Notes: generated from the letters alone by a model not told the origin. DNA of 64,000 nt from Amycolatopsis sp. CA-126428 (GCF_002904335.1 NZ_PPHF01000062.1:62001-126000), one strand, 5' to 3'. Counted from the stretch's first letter, positions 46,359 to 55,157 are shown. Translations and numbers: made by a program.

Positions 46359-47539
46359 CCGCCCGCCGCGTGCTCGCCACGCTGGTGGCGCTGGTCCTCG
46401 CCACGGCCTTCGCGCCCGCCGCGCCCGCCGCGCCCGCGCCGGGCCCCTCCGACGACACCTTCTACGTGCCGCCGTCCCCCTTGCCGGCGGGCAAACCCGG
46501 TGACGTCATCCGGTGGCGGCCGTCGAAGGCCGGCCCGCGCGCGGCGTCGGCCGACGCGTGGCAGGTCATGTACCTGTCGACGAACGCGCTGGGCCGGCCC
46601 GACGCCGTCACCGGCACGGTGCTGGTGCCGAAGACCGCCGACCGCGCGACGGCGCCGATCGTCGCGTTCGCGCCGGGCACGCACGGCCCGGCGTTCGCCT
46701 GCACGCCGTCGAAGATGCTCGACATCGGCGCCTTCTACGAGCAGCCGGGCCTCGACGACCTGCTCGACGCGGGGTATGCCGTGGCCGTGCCGGACTACGA
46801 GGGCTACCAGCCGGCGCCGAAGACGACCTACGTCGTGGGCCGGTCCGAGGGTCCGGCGGTGATCGACGCGGTCCGCGCGGCCCAGCGGCTCGGCGCGGCC
46901 GGGCTGTCGGCGTCGGCGAAGGTCGTCTTCCGCGGGTACTCCCAGGGTGGCGGCGCCGCGGCGTGGGCGGGCGAGCTACAGCCGTCGTACGCGCCGGAAC
47001 TGAACCTCGTCGGCATCGCGGCCGGCGGCGTGCCGGCCGACCTGGTCCAGGTGACGCTGCAGCTCGACGGCAAGTTCGGCTTCGGCGTGTTCGCCTACGC
47101 GCTGCTCGGCCTCGACCAGGCGTATCCCGAACTGCAGCTGGACTCGTTCCTCACCGACAACGGCCGCGCGAAGCTGGCCGAGATGAAGCAGAGCGCGTGC
47201 ACGTTCGAGCTGCTCACGACGTACGCGAACCAGAAGATCGCGGACTACACGACCGGCCCGGGCTACATCAAGCCCGCGTGGGTGGCGCGGCTGACCGAGA
47301 ACAAGCTCGGCGGGACCCCGCCGCGGGTGCCGGTGTTCCTCTACCACGCAACCGGCGACCAGCTGGTGCAGTTCGCGCAGGCCGACAGCCTGCACAAGAC
47401 GTACTGCGCGGCCGGGGTCGAGGAGACCTGGAAGACCTACGACACCGACCACATCACGCTGGTCTACACCGGCAACGCCGACGTCCTGGCCTTCGTGAAG
47501 GACCGGATCGCCGGGAAGCCGGCCACCGCGAGCTGCTGA
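46355..47539 (+). CDS. Secreted triacylglycerol lipase (LIP family)
   Basis: A 394-residue secretory lipase. A signal peptide ends in the Ala/Pro-rich stretch near residue 30. The nucleophile serine lies in FRGYSQGGGAAAWAG, with VAFAPGTHGPAFACTPS upstream (oxyanion region), and the C-terminal part carries Asp and His in YHATGDQLVQF and YDTDHITLVYTG. GTG at 46355 overlaps the lipoprotein stop. It should hydrolyse extracellular acylglycerols or related esters; perhaps the lipoprotein assists it. Confidence 0.87.
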   Translation: MTARRVLATLVALVLATAFAPAAPAAPAPGPSDDTFYVPPSPLPAGKPGDVIRWRPSKAGPRAASADAWQVMYLSTNALGRPDAVTGTVLVPKTADRATAPIVAFAPGTHGPAFACTPSKMLDIGAFYEQPGLDDLLDAGYAVAVPDYEGYQPAPKTTYVVGRSEGPAVIDAVRAAQRLGAAGLSASAKVVFRGYSQGGGAAAWAGELQPSYAPELNLVGIAAGGVPADLVQVTLQLDGKFGFGVFAYALLGLDQAYPELQLDSFLTDNGRAKLAEMKQSACTFELLTTYANQKIADYTTGPGYIKPAWVARLTENKLGGTPPRVPVFLYHATGDQLVQFAQADSLHKTYCAAGVEETWKTYDTDHITLVYTGNADVLAFVKDRIAGKPATASC

Positions 47540-48154
47540 TCAGCGGTTCCGGCCGCCGCGGGGGTGCTGCTGCCACGAGCTGATCACCGAGCTGACGTAC
47601 TCGCGCCACTGGTCCGCCGGCGACGTCGGCGTCGCCGTGGGCGCCGGCGGCTGAGCCGTCGCGGGCTTGCGCCCGGCCCCGGCCGGCGCGCTGGTGGTCT
47701 CGGGCGTGGTGTGCCGGACCTGGGCGGTGAGCGGCGGCGCGGCGGCGGAGGCGCTCATCGTCTCCACGGCTTCGCTGGAGGCCGGCGGCGGCACGACCGG
47801 GGCGGGGGCGCCGGGCGGCGGCACGGCGGTCCCGCCCACCTGGTGCGGCTGGAGCAGCACGACAGCGAGCAGCCCGAGCCCGACGGCGGCGCCCGCGGCG
47901 AGGACGAACGGCTTCGCGCGGCGGGACCGGTCGACGGGCGGCGCGTCCTGTGGGCGGCCGTCGTCGGGTTCGTCGGCCGCGGCCAGCTCGGCGTCGAGCA
48001 CGGCCAGCGGATCGGGGGCGGGCTCGGGTTCGGAGACCGCCTCTTCGGCGAGCTTCGCGTCGAGTTCACCGCGGATCATCAGCGGCTTCGTCTGCGAAAG
48101 GTTCACCAGTTCGGCGACGGAGGGCAGATCGCCCTCACCGCCCGTGCGTGCCAT
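47540..48154 (-). CDS. Single-pass membrane protein of unknown function
   Basis: A 204-residue protein. The acidic cytoplasmic N-terminus (about 1-78) begins with PSVAELVNLSQTKPLMIRGE; one TM helix (KPFVLAAGAAVGLGLLAVVL) and a Pro/Ala/Thr-rich extracytoplasmic tail ending WREYVSSVISSWQQHPRGG follow. ATG at 48154. The stop is directly next to the convergent lipase stop. Anti-sigma factors have this layout, but I see no zinc-binding HxxxCxxC motif and no adjacent ECF sigma factor. Confidence 0.72.
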   Translation of the reverse strand: MARTGGEGDLPSVAELVNLSQTKPLMIRGELDAKLAEEAVSEPEPAPDPLAVLDAELAAADEPDDGRPQDAPPVDRSRRAKPFVLAAGAAVGLGLLAVVLLQPHQVGGTAVPPPGAPAPVVPPPASSEAVETMSASAAAPPLTAQVRHTTPETTSAPAGAGRKPATAQPPAPTATPTSPADQWREYVSSVISSWQQHPRGGRNR

Positions 48155-48193
48155 CGAAAGCCTCCACCCTGTCCGGCTTCACCTGGAGGAACC

Positions 48194-48724
48194 ATGCCCG
48201 AGCCGCGAGAGCTGCTCCGCTTCGCCGTCGTCGGCCTGGCCGCGTACGGGGTCACCCTACTGGGCGACTACAGCCTGAAGCTCACCGTGTGCCGTGAGAA
48301 GCCGGTGACGGCGCTCGCGATCGCCACGGTCGTCGCCACGGCGTTCGCGTACCTGCTGTCCCGCCGCTGGTCGTTCGCGGGCCGCGGCGGCCTCGGCCGG
48401 GTGCGTGAGGCGACCCTCTTCGTGGTGGTCAACGCGGGTGCGGTGGCCGTGAACCTCGTGCCGGCGCTGGTGTCGCGGTACGTGCTGCACCTGTCGGTCC
48501 CGCACGTGGGTTACCTGACCCAGGAGATCGCGGACTTCGTCGCCGGGATGCTGCTGGGCACCCTCGCGGGCACGGCGTTCCGCTGGTTCGGGTACCGGCG
48601 GTGGGTGTTCCCGTCAGCGCCACCAATTGGCCTCGCCCAGGCTGACGAACCCGAGCTTGTCGTAGAGCGGCCGGCCGGACCGCGAGGCGGTCAGCGTGAC
48701 GGGCACGTCCTCGAAGTGCCGTAG
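48194..48724 (+). CDS. GtrA-family membrane protein
   Basis: A 176-residue protein with four hydrophobic segments in the GtrA pattern: FAVVGLAAYGVTLLGDYSLK, ATAFAYLLSRRWSFAG, VNAGAVAVNLVPALVS and a last helix ending AFRWFGYRRWVF. GtrA proteins help move polyprenyl-linked sugars across the membrane. The ATG at 48194 follows GGAGGA. The last 37 codons run past the GtrA domain and lie antisense to the GNAT gene (111-bp overlap), so the tail may be a poorly conserved extension. Confidence 0.82.
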   Translation: MPEPRELLRFAVVGLAAYGVTLLGDYSLKLTVCREKPVTALAIATVVATAFAYLLSRRWSFAGRGGLGRVREATLFVVVNAGAVAVNLVPALVSRYVLHLSVPHVGYLTQEIADFVAGMLLGTLAGTAFRWFGYRRWVFPSAPPIGLAQADEPELVVERPAGPRGGQRDGHVLEVP

Positions 48725-49324
48725 CACCGCGTGCATCAGCGCGCGCCCGACGCCCTGCGAGCGGTGTTCGGGCCGGGTGGTCACCCAGTAGACGCCGCCG
48801 ACCCCGCCGTGGGCCATGGTCAGGCAGGCGCCCTGGGTGTCCCTGCGGAAGAACGCGGTGGCCTGCTCGAGGAGCCCGGGCGGGAAGACGGTGCCGGGGC
48901 GGTAGGGCTGGTACTCCTCCAGCGGAAAGCCGTGCACGACGAGTTCTTCGGCCGCGGCCAGCCCGGCGGGTGTCCGGACGCGCGCCACCCCATCGGGCGC
49001 GGGGACCGGCCCGGGCTCGCGGGCCATCACCGGCAGCTGCCCGGCGGTCATCCCGGCCGCGCCGAGATCGAGCACCCCGAACGGATCTTCGACGACGACG
49101 GCCCGCCCCTCCGCCCGCCGCGCCTGGGCGAGCTCGGTCAGCTCGTCGACGGCGTCGTCACCGGGCGTGGCGGTCCGCAGCATGATCCGGAACCGCCGGC
49201 CGTCGATCACGGCGAAGGCGGGGTGGTCGGCAACGTGGTCACCGCGCGCCCGGGCGAGGGTGCTCCACAGCGCAATGGCGTTGTCGGAGGCTTGCCGCAG
49301 CCGCTCGGTGAGCAATCCGGTCAT
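48614..49324 (-). CDS. GNAT-family acetyltransferase
   Basis: A 236-residue protein with a C-terminal GNAT domain: GGVGGVYWVTTRPEHRSQGV then GRALMHAVLRHF (acetyl-CoA loop), and YDKLGFVSLGEANWW at the end. The N-terminal 110 residues resemble the degenerate GNAT half found in double-domain acetyltransferases. ATG at 49324. The substrate cannot be inferred. It converges on and overlaps the GtrA gene. Confidence 0.8.
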   Translation of the reverse strand: MTGLLTERLRQASDNAIALWSTLARARGDHVADHPAFAVIDGRRFRIMLRTATPGDDAVDELTELAQARRAEGRAVVVEDPFGVLDLGAAGMTAGQLPVMAREPGPVPAPDGVARVRTPAGLAAAEELVVHGFPLEEYQPYRPGTVFPPGLLEQATAFFRRDTQGACLTMAHGGVGGVYWVTTRPEHRSQGVGRALMHAVLRHFEDVPVTLTASRSGRPLYDKLGFVSLGEANWWR

Positions 49325-49343
49325 GCCGCGCAGCTTAGGACCC

Positions 49344-49469
49344 GCGAGTCGACCCTCCAATCACGCAAGCCGACCCTCCAAACACGCAAGCCGACCCTCC
49401 AGACACGCAAGCCGACCCTCCAGGTACGCGAGTCGTCCGTCCAGGTACGCGAGTCGTCCGTCCGGGTAC
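49344..49469. repeat. 21-bp tandem repeat array 2 (six units, one orientation)
   Basis: Six head-to-tail 21-bp units with consensus GCRAGYCGACCCTCCARNYAC. The first four share CGACCCTCCA; the last two read CGTCCGTCC. The unit core resembles the reversed units of array 1 and those of array 3. It lies between a PucR-type gene and a GNAT gene, both on the minus strand. Confidence 0.85.
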
Positions 49470-49480
49470 GGGCCCGGGCC

Positions 49481-49502
49481 GGTCAGGTCAGGTCAGGTCA
49501 GG
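49481..49502. repeat. GGTCA microsatellite containing a stop codon
   Basis: Four copies of GGTCA followed by GG. The third-to-fourth repeat supplies the TGA stop (minus strand, 49498-49500) of the PucR-type gene. Changes in repeat number that break phase would not alter the protein because the stop is the first repeat unit reached. Confidence 0.75.
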
Positions 49503-50730
49503 CGCGGTCCGGCAGCGCTCGCTCGGCCAGCAGTGCCAGCTCCAGCCGCAGCCGCTCGGCCGGGTCGTCCAGCTTGTCCCCGAACAACTCGCCCAGCTTC
49601 TTGAGGCGCGCCCGGATCGTCTGCGGGTGCAGGTCGAGCAGCCGTCCCAGCTCGGGGGCGCTGCCGCGGGTGCGGACCAGCGCCAGCAACGTCTCCGCCA
49701 GCTGCTCGCGACGGCGTCCGGACAACCCCGCCAGCGGCTCCAGCGTCGTCGAGGCCAGCTGGGCGACCAGGAACTCGTCGGCGAGCAGCAGCAACGTCGT
49801 CACGTGGTCGCGGCACCAGATCACCGGGCCCGGGGCGTCGAGGAGACCGCGGGCGGCCAGGTCGACCGCGCGGCGGGCGACCCGGAACGACTCCGGTGCC
49901 TCGGCCGGCGGGACCAGCGGGCCGACCGCCGCCGTCCAGCCCGGGGGCAGGCCCGTCAGGCCGATCAGGTCCACGTCCGGGGCCGGGGTGAGGGCCGCCG
50001 GTGGGTCGCCGGCCGGGTCGGCCGGGACGTGTTCCGGCAGCAGGTCCGGCGGGAACTCCGGGGCGCCCGGCAGCGCGCGGAAGGCCACCGCCGCGAGCCG
50101 CTCGGGCAGCGGCAGCCCGGACGCCGCCGCCAGGTTGTCCACTTCTTTGCCCGGCTCGGCCGGGAACGGCTCGGTGGTGAAGGCCGGTGTCCGCCCGCCG
50201 AGCAGCGCGCGCAGCAGGCGGCGGTGCCGTTCGCCCGTGCCGGACACCGCGGCCTCCGCGGCGCTGTAGCCCTCCGCGATGGCCGCCATCGACGTCTCGA
50301 CGTCGGCGAACATCCCCTCGGCGGCGCCGTACAGGACGTCACCGGAGAGGCCGGCTTCCCGCGCGATGTCGGCGATCCACCGCCAGGTGACCCGGCTCGA
50401 CACGCGCACGGCCGCCTGCACGGCTTCGCGGCTGAGACCACTGTGGAACGCGTCGCGCCCGTGGCCGCGGAACTCGGCCAGCCGGTCGGCCTGCCACAGC
50501 GCGGGTGTGCCGACGCGGTCGACGTCCCGCTCGATCCCGCGCCGCGCCAGCTCGATCGCGGCCGTGCGGCCGGGGCCGCCCGCGAATCTCGGAGAATATT
50601 CCGGAATCTCGGCGGCGATCGCGTCGACGCAGGCGCGGGCGATCTCGGGGATCCGCGGGCGCACCGCGTCGCCGAGCTCGTGCGGCAGCCGGGACCACAC
50701 GGAACTGTCCGAGGCAGCGGAACCGCGCAT
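49498..50730 (-). CDS. PucR-type HTH regulator 1
   Basis: A 410-residue regulator. The N-terminal helical domain (about 12-170, LPHELGDAVRPRIPEIARAC) resembles the RsbRD-like domain found in many actinobacterial PucR proteins. A degenerate central domain follows. The C-terminal PucR helix-turn-helix is ELGRLLDLHPQTIRARLKKL at about 365-385. ATG at 50730. It is divergent from regulator 2 across 179 bp containing a palindrome. It is one of four paralogues here and the most divergent in its centre. Confidence 0.85.
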   Translation of the reverse strand: MRGSAASDSSVWSRLPHELGDAVRPRIPEIARACVDAIAAEIPEYSPRFAGGPGRTAAIELARRGIERDVDRVGTPALWQADRLAEFRGHGRDAFHSGLSREAVQAAVRVSSRVTWRWIADIAREAGLSGDVLYGAAEGMFADVETSMAAIAEGYSAAEAAVSGTGERHRRLLRALLGGRTPAFTTEPFPAEPGKEVDNLAAASGLPLPERLAAVAFRALPGAPEFPPDLLPEHVPADPAGDPPAALTPAPDVDLIGLTGLPPGWTAAVGPLVPPAEAPESFRVARRAVDLAARGLLDAPGPVIWCRDHVTTLLLLADEFLVAQLASTTLEPLAGLSGRRREQLAETLLALVRTRGSAPELGRLLDLHPQTIRARLKKLGELFGDKLDDPAERLRLELALLAERALPDRA

Positions 50731-50775
50731 GGGGAATTCAGTCCTCCGCTGGAATGGGCGCCCCGAAAAAAATAC

Positions 50776-50811
50776 TGACACGGAGCGTAGGACTCCCACC
50801 CGTCCGTGTCA
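50776..50811. promoter_or_regulatory. Palindrome between divergent PucR-type genes
   Basis: TGACACGGA (50776-50784) and TCCGTGTCA (50803-50811) form a perfect 9-bp inverted repeat with an 18-bp spacer in the shared promoter region of regulators 1 and 2. It is a good candidate operator for one or both. Confidence 0.55.
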
Positions 50812-50909
50812 AAAGGACTGACGTGCGTCACCCTTTCAGGGAACCAGTCGTTGATTTTTCAGTGACACCTGCGTCGGATACGCTCGGCGCAGAACTCGAA
50901 GGGGGATTG

Positions 50910-52109
50910 GTGGTCGAGTACCGCAGCTTTCGCCTGCTGGCTTCGCTGCCGCGTGCGCTCGGCGCGGGGTTGCGCCCGCACGTCGGGCACGCGGCGGCGT
51001 CGATGATCCAGGAGGTGCAGCGCACGGTGCCGGCCTACGGCCAGCCGCTCAAGGGCGTGTTCGGCAAGGTCCTGGTGAAGAGCGTCGAGTTCGCGGTGCA
51101 GCACTGCATCGATTCGATGGGCGAGCCGGCACTGGGCCACGAGCACTGGATCGAGTTCTACCGCGGCCGCGGCCGGATCGAGTTCACCGAAGGCCGCAAC
51201 CTCGACGCGCTGCAGGACAGCGCCACGATCGGGGCCCGGGTGGCCTGGCGCGCGATGCACCAGGGGGTGGTCGCCGCGGGCGTCGACCCGGCCGTCATCT
51301 CGGTCGCCGCGGAGGCGATCTTCGCCTACGTCGACGAGCTGTGCGCCACCGCGATCGAGGGGTACCAGCAGGCGCAGGCCGAGGCCGAGGGCGCCGTCCC
51401 GGTCCGGCGGAGGCGGCTGCTGGAGCTGATCGCCGGCGCCCCGGAAGGCGCGGCGAGCAGCATCGCGGGCTTGGCCGGCGGGGCGGGCTGGCCGCTGCCG
51501 GAGACGGCGGCGATGGTGGCCCTCGAACGCGGCCCCGACGCGGCGGACTTCCCCGCCGACCTGCTCGGCGACGGCGTCCTGGCCGACCTCGACGGCCCCG
51601 AGCCGTATCTGCTGACCCGCGACCCGGACGCCGACCTGACGCCCCTGGCGGCCAAGCTCGACGGCTGGCGCGCGGCGGTCTCCCCGACGGTGCCGCTGGC
51701 CGACGCCCCGGCCGCGCTGCGCACGGCACGGCGGGCGCTGCTGCTGTCCGGCCCGGACGTCCCCGGCCCGATCATCTGGTGCCGCGACCACCTCGCGACG
51801 CTCTGGCTGCTGGCCGAGGACTTCCTGGCGGCCGAGCTGGCCCGGCAGAGCCTGGACCCGTTCGCTTCGCTGAGCGAGAAGCAGCGGGACAGGCTGAGCG
51901 AAACCCTGCTGGCCTGGCTGGAGACGCGCGGAGGCGCACCGGAGATCGCGCAGCGTCTCGGCGTCCACCCGCAGACGGTCCGCAACCGCCTGCGCCAGCT
52001 GGAGGAGCTGTTCGGCGACCGCTTGAAGGACGCCGACGACCGCCTGGGCATGCAACTGGCCCTGCGCGCCCAACGCCTGATGCGCGCCCACCGGCCCCCG
52101 GAGGGCTGA
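50910..52109 (+). CDS. PucR-type HTH regulator 2
   Basis: A 399-residue regulator with the same layout as its neighbours: N-terminal domain LASLPRALGAGLRPHVGHAA, the conserved helix IEFTEGRNLDALQDSATIGA, a variable centre, and the C-terminal helix-turn-helix EIAQRLGVHPQTVRNRLRQL. GTG at 50910 follows AGGGGG; a TTG directly before it is an alternative. Its ligand and target are unknown. Confidence 0.86.
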   Translation: MVEYRSFRLLASLPRALGAGLRPHVGHAAASMIQEVQRTVPAYGQPLKGVFGKVLVKSVEFAVQHCIDSMGEPALGHEHWIEFYRGRGRIEFTEGRNLDALQDSATIGARVAWRAMHQGVVAAGVDPAVISVAAEAIFAYVDELCATAIEGYQQAQAEAEGAVPVRRRRLLELIAGAPEGAASSIAGLAGGAGWPLPETAAMVALERGPDAADFPADLLGDGVLADLDGPEPYLLTRDPDADLTPLAAKLDGWRAAVSPTVPLADAPAALRTARRALLLSGPDVPGPIIWCRDHLATLWLLAEDFLAAELARQSLDPFASLSEKQRDRLSETLLAWLETRGGAPEIAQRLGVHPQTVRNRLRQLEELFGDRLKDADDRLGMQLALRAQRLMRAHRPPEG

Positions 52110-52614
52110 GCGGCCTTCGGTGCGGAGAAAGTTGTGGACAACTCCGGGTGCGGCTTGGACGCGGGACCGGAATTGTCAGTGGCCGCGAGTAACGTTGAAA
52201 CCGGGGGTCCCCCAAGCGGTGGGGAGCTTCGACGCGTCCGGAGATCCGGCGCGGCGAGGCCCGTGCCCCGCAGCGCTCACCATCCGGTCCAGCGCGCGCA
52301 CCGGCATCGGCAGCACCCGGCGCCACGAGCGGCGGCCGGGCCACCTGCGCGGCAGCCCCTGGGGAACGAAATGGAAACTCGCGCGGCAGGACATCAGCGC
52401 GTCCGGTGCGTCATTGCGACCATGCTCCGAGGATTACCGGATACCGCCGGAATGTCGATACTCATTCCCGGTGACGCCGCGAAAACCCGCATGCGCCACC
52501 GCGTTTCCGCAATGCTTCTTGTCACGCCCGTCCGTGATTTCCCGGCGGTGGCGTTCACCACATCCGCGGCGGCCGCCGGATGCCTTAATTTCGGGTCCGC
52601 GAGAAAGGCCGCCC
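52110..52614. other. Intergenic region before the alpha/beta hydrolase
   Basis: 505 bp with no convincing gene; frames through it give Arg/Pro-rich strings without domain character. It has a short GGGGGTCCCCC palindrome at 52203-52213, and a less G+C-rich zone at about 52430-52600 that probably holds the hydrolase promoter. Confidence 0.5.
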
Positions 52615-53532
52615 ATGACCGTCCAAACCCTGACCCTGCACGGCCGCCGCATCCGGCTGCACGAGCACCGGCCGCCCTCGGACGCCGGCGACGAAGCGGT
52701 CGTGCTGCTGCACGGGATCGCCGGCAGCGCCGAAACCTGGGCCCCCGTCCTGGCGCGGTGCGGCCCGCTCGGCCGCCGCGTGCTGGCGCCCGATCTGCCC
52801 GGCCACGGCGAATCCGAGGCACCGCGCGCGGACTACGGTCTCGGCGCGATGGCGAGCACCGTGCGGGACGTCCTCGCCGTGTCCGGCGTGCGGCACGCGA
52901 CCGTCGTCGGGCACTCGCTCGGCGGCGGCATCGCCCTGCAGTTCGCCTACCAGTTCCCGGAAATGTGCGACCGGCTCGTGCTGGTCGGCAGCGCCGGCCT
53001 CGGCCCGGAGGTGAGCCCGGTGCTGCGGGCCGCCGCCCTGCCGGGGGCACCGGCCACCATGGCCCTCGCCGTCAACCGGGTGACGCTCGCGCTCGCGCGG
53101 GCCGTGGCCCGGCTCGGCCGGCGGCTCGGCGGTTCGCTCGGACCCGAAACCCGGGAACTGGCCCGGCATTTCGGCTCGCTGGCCGACCCCGCGCGGCGGC
53201 GGGCGTTCCTGTTCATCGCGCGCAGCCTGATCGACCTGCGGGGCCAGCGCGCCAGCGCCGTGGATAAGCTCTACCTGGCCGAAGCGGTGCCGGTGCTGCT
53301 GGTCTGGGGCGCCCGCGACCCGCTCATCCCGGTGGCGCACGGACGCCGGACGGCCGCGCTGCTGCCGGACAGCCGCTTGACCGTGCTGGAAAACGTGAAA
53401 CACTTTCCGCACGTGGCCGACCCGGACCGGTTCTGCGCCCTGCTCAACGAGTTCCTCTCGGAGACCGCGCCCGCCCGGCTGACCCTCGACGACGTCGTCA
53501 CGCGGCTGACAACCCCGGAACCACCCTTCTGA
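52615..53532 (+). CDS. Alpha/beta hydrolase
   Basis: A 305-residue hydrolase. HGIAGSAETWAPVL gives the oxyanion HG motif; the nucleophile elbow is VVGHSLGGGIALQFA; the acid is in VWGARDPLIPVAHG; the catalytic His lies in NVKHFPHVADPDRF. A helical cap domain covers about 125-215. ATG at 52615 with GAAAGG upstream. It sits between PucR-type regulators and could be their target. The substrate is probably a small ester or lipid, but this is not shown by the sequence. Confidence 0.87.
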   Translation: MTVQTLTLHGRRIRLHEHRPPSDAGDEAVVLLHGIAGSAETWAPVLARCGPLGRRVLAPDLPGHGESEAPRADYGLGAMASTVRDVLAVSGVRHATVVGHSLGGGIALQFAYQFPEMCDRLVLVGSAGLGPEVSPVLRAAALPGAPATMALAVNRVTLALARAVARLGRRLGGSLGPETRELARHFGSLADPARRRAFLFIARSLIDLRGQRASAVDKLYLAEAVPVLLVWGARDPLIPVAHGRRTAALLPDSRLTVLENVKHFPHVADPDRFCALLNEFLSETAPARLTLDDVVTRLTTPEPPF

Positions 53533-53542
53533 AAAGTTGTCA

Positions 53543-53563
53543 CGCGCGCACCATTCGCGCGCG
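53543..53563 (+). terminator. Hairpin after the hydrolase gene
   Basis: CGCGCGC (53543-53549) and GCGCGCG (53557-53563) form a 7-bp stem with a 7-nt loop, 10 bp after the stop codon. No T-tract. Confidence 0.5.
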
Positions 53564-53646
53564 CCGGAAGTGTCACGTCCTCTCGCGACGTTCCACCCGT
53601 TCGGGTGTAGTCCGGACGGGTTACCGCAAAGTCAGCAGACAACCCG

Positions 53647-53676
53647 TTGACAGTGCCGTTCGGACGAAATTATGTT
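53647..53676 (+). promoter_or_regulatory. Sigma-70-like promoter for PucR-type genes 3 and 4
   Basis: A consensus -35 TTGACA (53647-53652) is followed after 18 bp by TATGTT (53671-53676), or after 17 bp by TTATGT. The surrounding stretch is unusually A+T-rich for this genome. It lies about 70 bp upstream of regulator 3. Confidence 0.55.
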
Positions 53677-53748
53677 GCCTGAGCCACAAAAACCGGATCG
53701 GCGTTCCCGCCGACGAGGCCGATTTTGTTGCCAGCAAGGATAAAACAC

Positions 53749-55131
53749 ATGCCCGAGTTGGACACCGTGGACACCGGATTCGCCGCCCCCGCCCTGCGGG
53801 CCGGCCGGCCGAACCCCGGCGAGCGCACGCCCGGACCGGCCTACCGGCAGCAGTCCGTGTCGGCCGACCGGGCCCGGCCCGCCTACCCACCCGCGCCGCG
53901 CACCCCGGCGGATCCCCGGCCCGGACGTGCGTCCGGCGCGATCGGGCTGTGGGCGTCCCTGCCCCGCGAGCTGGCGATCCGCTTCAAACCGCGGGTCGAC
54001 CCGCTCGCCCGTGCCATCCTGCAGGAGGTGCAGCGGGCGGTGCCCGAGTACCGCCAGCCGCTGGAAGGCGCGTTCGGGCACATCATCACGCAGGGTGTCC
54101 GACAGTCGATCATCCAGTGCCTCGACAGTGTCGGCACGCCCGGTGCCGTGCCGCTCGAGACGTGGACGACCGTGTTCCGCAACCTCGGCAAGATCGAGTT
54201 CAACGAGGGCCGCAGCCTCGACTGCCTGCAGACCGCCTACCGGGTCGGCGGGCGGGTCGCGTGGCGGCACATCAGCGAGTTCGGGCAGGCCGCCGGCGTC
54301 TCCGCGGACACGCTGTGCACCAGCGCCGAAGCCATTTTCGCCTACGTCGACGAGATCTCGGCGCTCTCGATCGAGGGCTACACGGCGGCGCAGACGCGCG
54401 CCGCGGGCACCCGCGCCCGCCGCCGCAGACGGCTGCTGGAGCTGCTGCTCGCCGACCCGCCGTCCGCGCCGCAGACCATCACCGCGCAGGCCACCACGGC
54501 GCAGTGGCCCCTGCCGGCCGAAGTCACCGTCGTCGCCCTCGAACCGCGCCCCGACCAGCACGGTCTCGGCCATCAACACAGCCTGGCCGCGCCGGACCTG
54601 CATTCCGACGTCCTCGTGGACCTCGAGGGCGGCGAGCCGTGCCTGGTCACCGGCGACCCGGACCGGCACCTGAAGAACCTCGCCGAGCGGCTGCCGGGAT
54701 GGCGCGCGGTGATCGGCCCGACCGTGCGGCTCACCGACGCGCCGCGCTCGCTGCTCTGGGCGCGTCGCACGCTGAAGCTGCTCCAGCGCGGCGTGCTGCC
54801 GGACGCGCCGGTGACCCGCTGCACCGATCACCTGTCCACGCTGTGGCTGCTCGCCGACGAGTTCCTCGTCCGCGAACTGTGCGCGCGCAGCCTGCAGCCG
54901 TTCGAGGACCTCACGCCGAAGCAGCGGGCGCGGCTCGGCGAGACGTTGCTGATCTGGCTGCAGTCCCGCGGGAGCGCCCCCGAAATCGCGAAGAAGCTCA
55001 AGGTGCACCCGCAGACCGTCCGGTACCGCATGCACCAGCTCATCGATCTGTTCGGCGACCGGCTCAACAACGCCGACGACCGGCTCGACATGGAGATCGC
55101 GCTGCGGGCGGAGGCACTTCTCGGTTCCTGA
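53749..55131 (+). CDS. PucR-type HTH regulator 3
   Basis: A 460-residue regulator, the longest of the four because of a disordered Pro/Arg-rich N-terminal extension of about 60 residues. The shared domain begins LWASLPRELAIRFKPRVDPL; the conserved helix is IEFNEGRSLDCLQTAYRVGG; the C-terminal helix-turn-helix is EIAKKLKVHPQTVRYRMHQL. The ATG at 53749 follows AAGGA. It lies 26 bp upstream of regulator 4 and is probably co-transcribed with it. Confidence 0.87.
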   Translation: MPELDTVDTGFAAPALRAGRPNPGERTPGPAYRQQSVSADRARPAYPPAPRTPADPRPGRASGAIGLWASLPRELAIRFKPRVDPLARAILQEVQRAVPEYRQPLEGAFGHIITQGVRQSIIQCLDSVGTPGAVPLETWTTVFRNLGKIEFNEGRSLDCLQTAYRVGGRVAWRHISEFGQAAGVSADTLCTSAEAIFAYVDEISALSIEGYTAAQTRAAGTRARRRRRLLELLLADPPSAPQTITAQATTAQWPLPAEVTVVALEPRPDQHGLGHQHSLAAPDLHSDVLVDLEGGEPCLVTGDPDRHLKNLAERLPGWRAVIGPTVRLTDAPRSLLWARRTLKLLQRGVLPDAPVTRCTDHLSTLWLLADEFLVRELCARSLQPFEDLTPKQRARLGETLLIWLQSRGSAPEIAKKLKVHPQTVRYRMHQLIDLFGDRLNNADDRLDMEIALRAEALLGS

Positions 55132-55157
55132 GTCCCCTTCAACGACGAGGTGGGTCA

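Noticed and set aside
47540..48154. Anti-sigma factor assignment for the single-pass membrane protein
   Set aside because: The topology fits, but there is no zinc-binding anti-sigma motif and no ECF sigma gene adjacent.
49344..49469. Possible CRISPR array
   Set aside because: Units are head-to-tail 21-mers without unique spacers, and no cas genes are in the window.
52120..52614. N-terminal extension of the alpha/beta hydrolase frame
   Set aside because: The hydrolase fold begins right after ATG 52615, which has its own ribosome-binding site; the extension lacks domain character.
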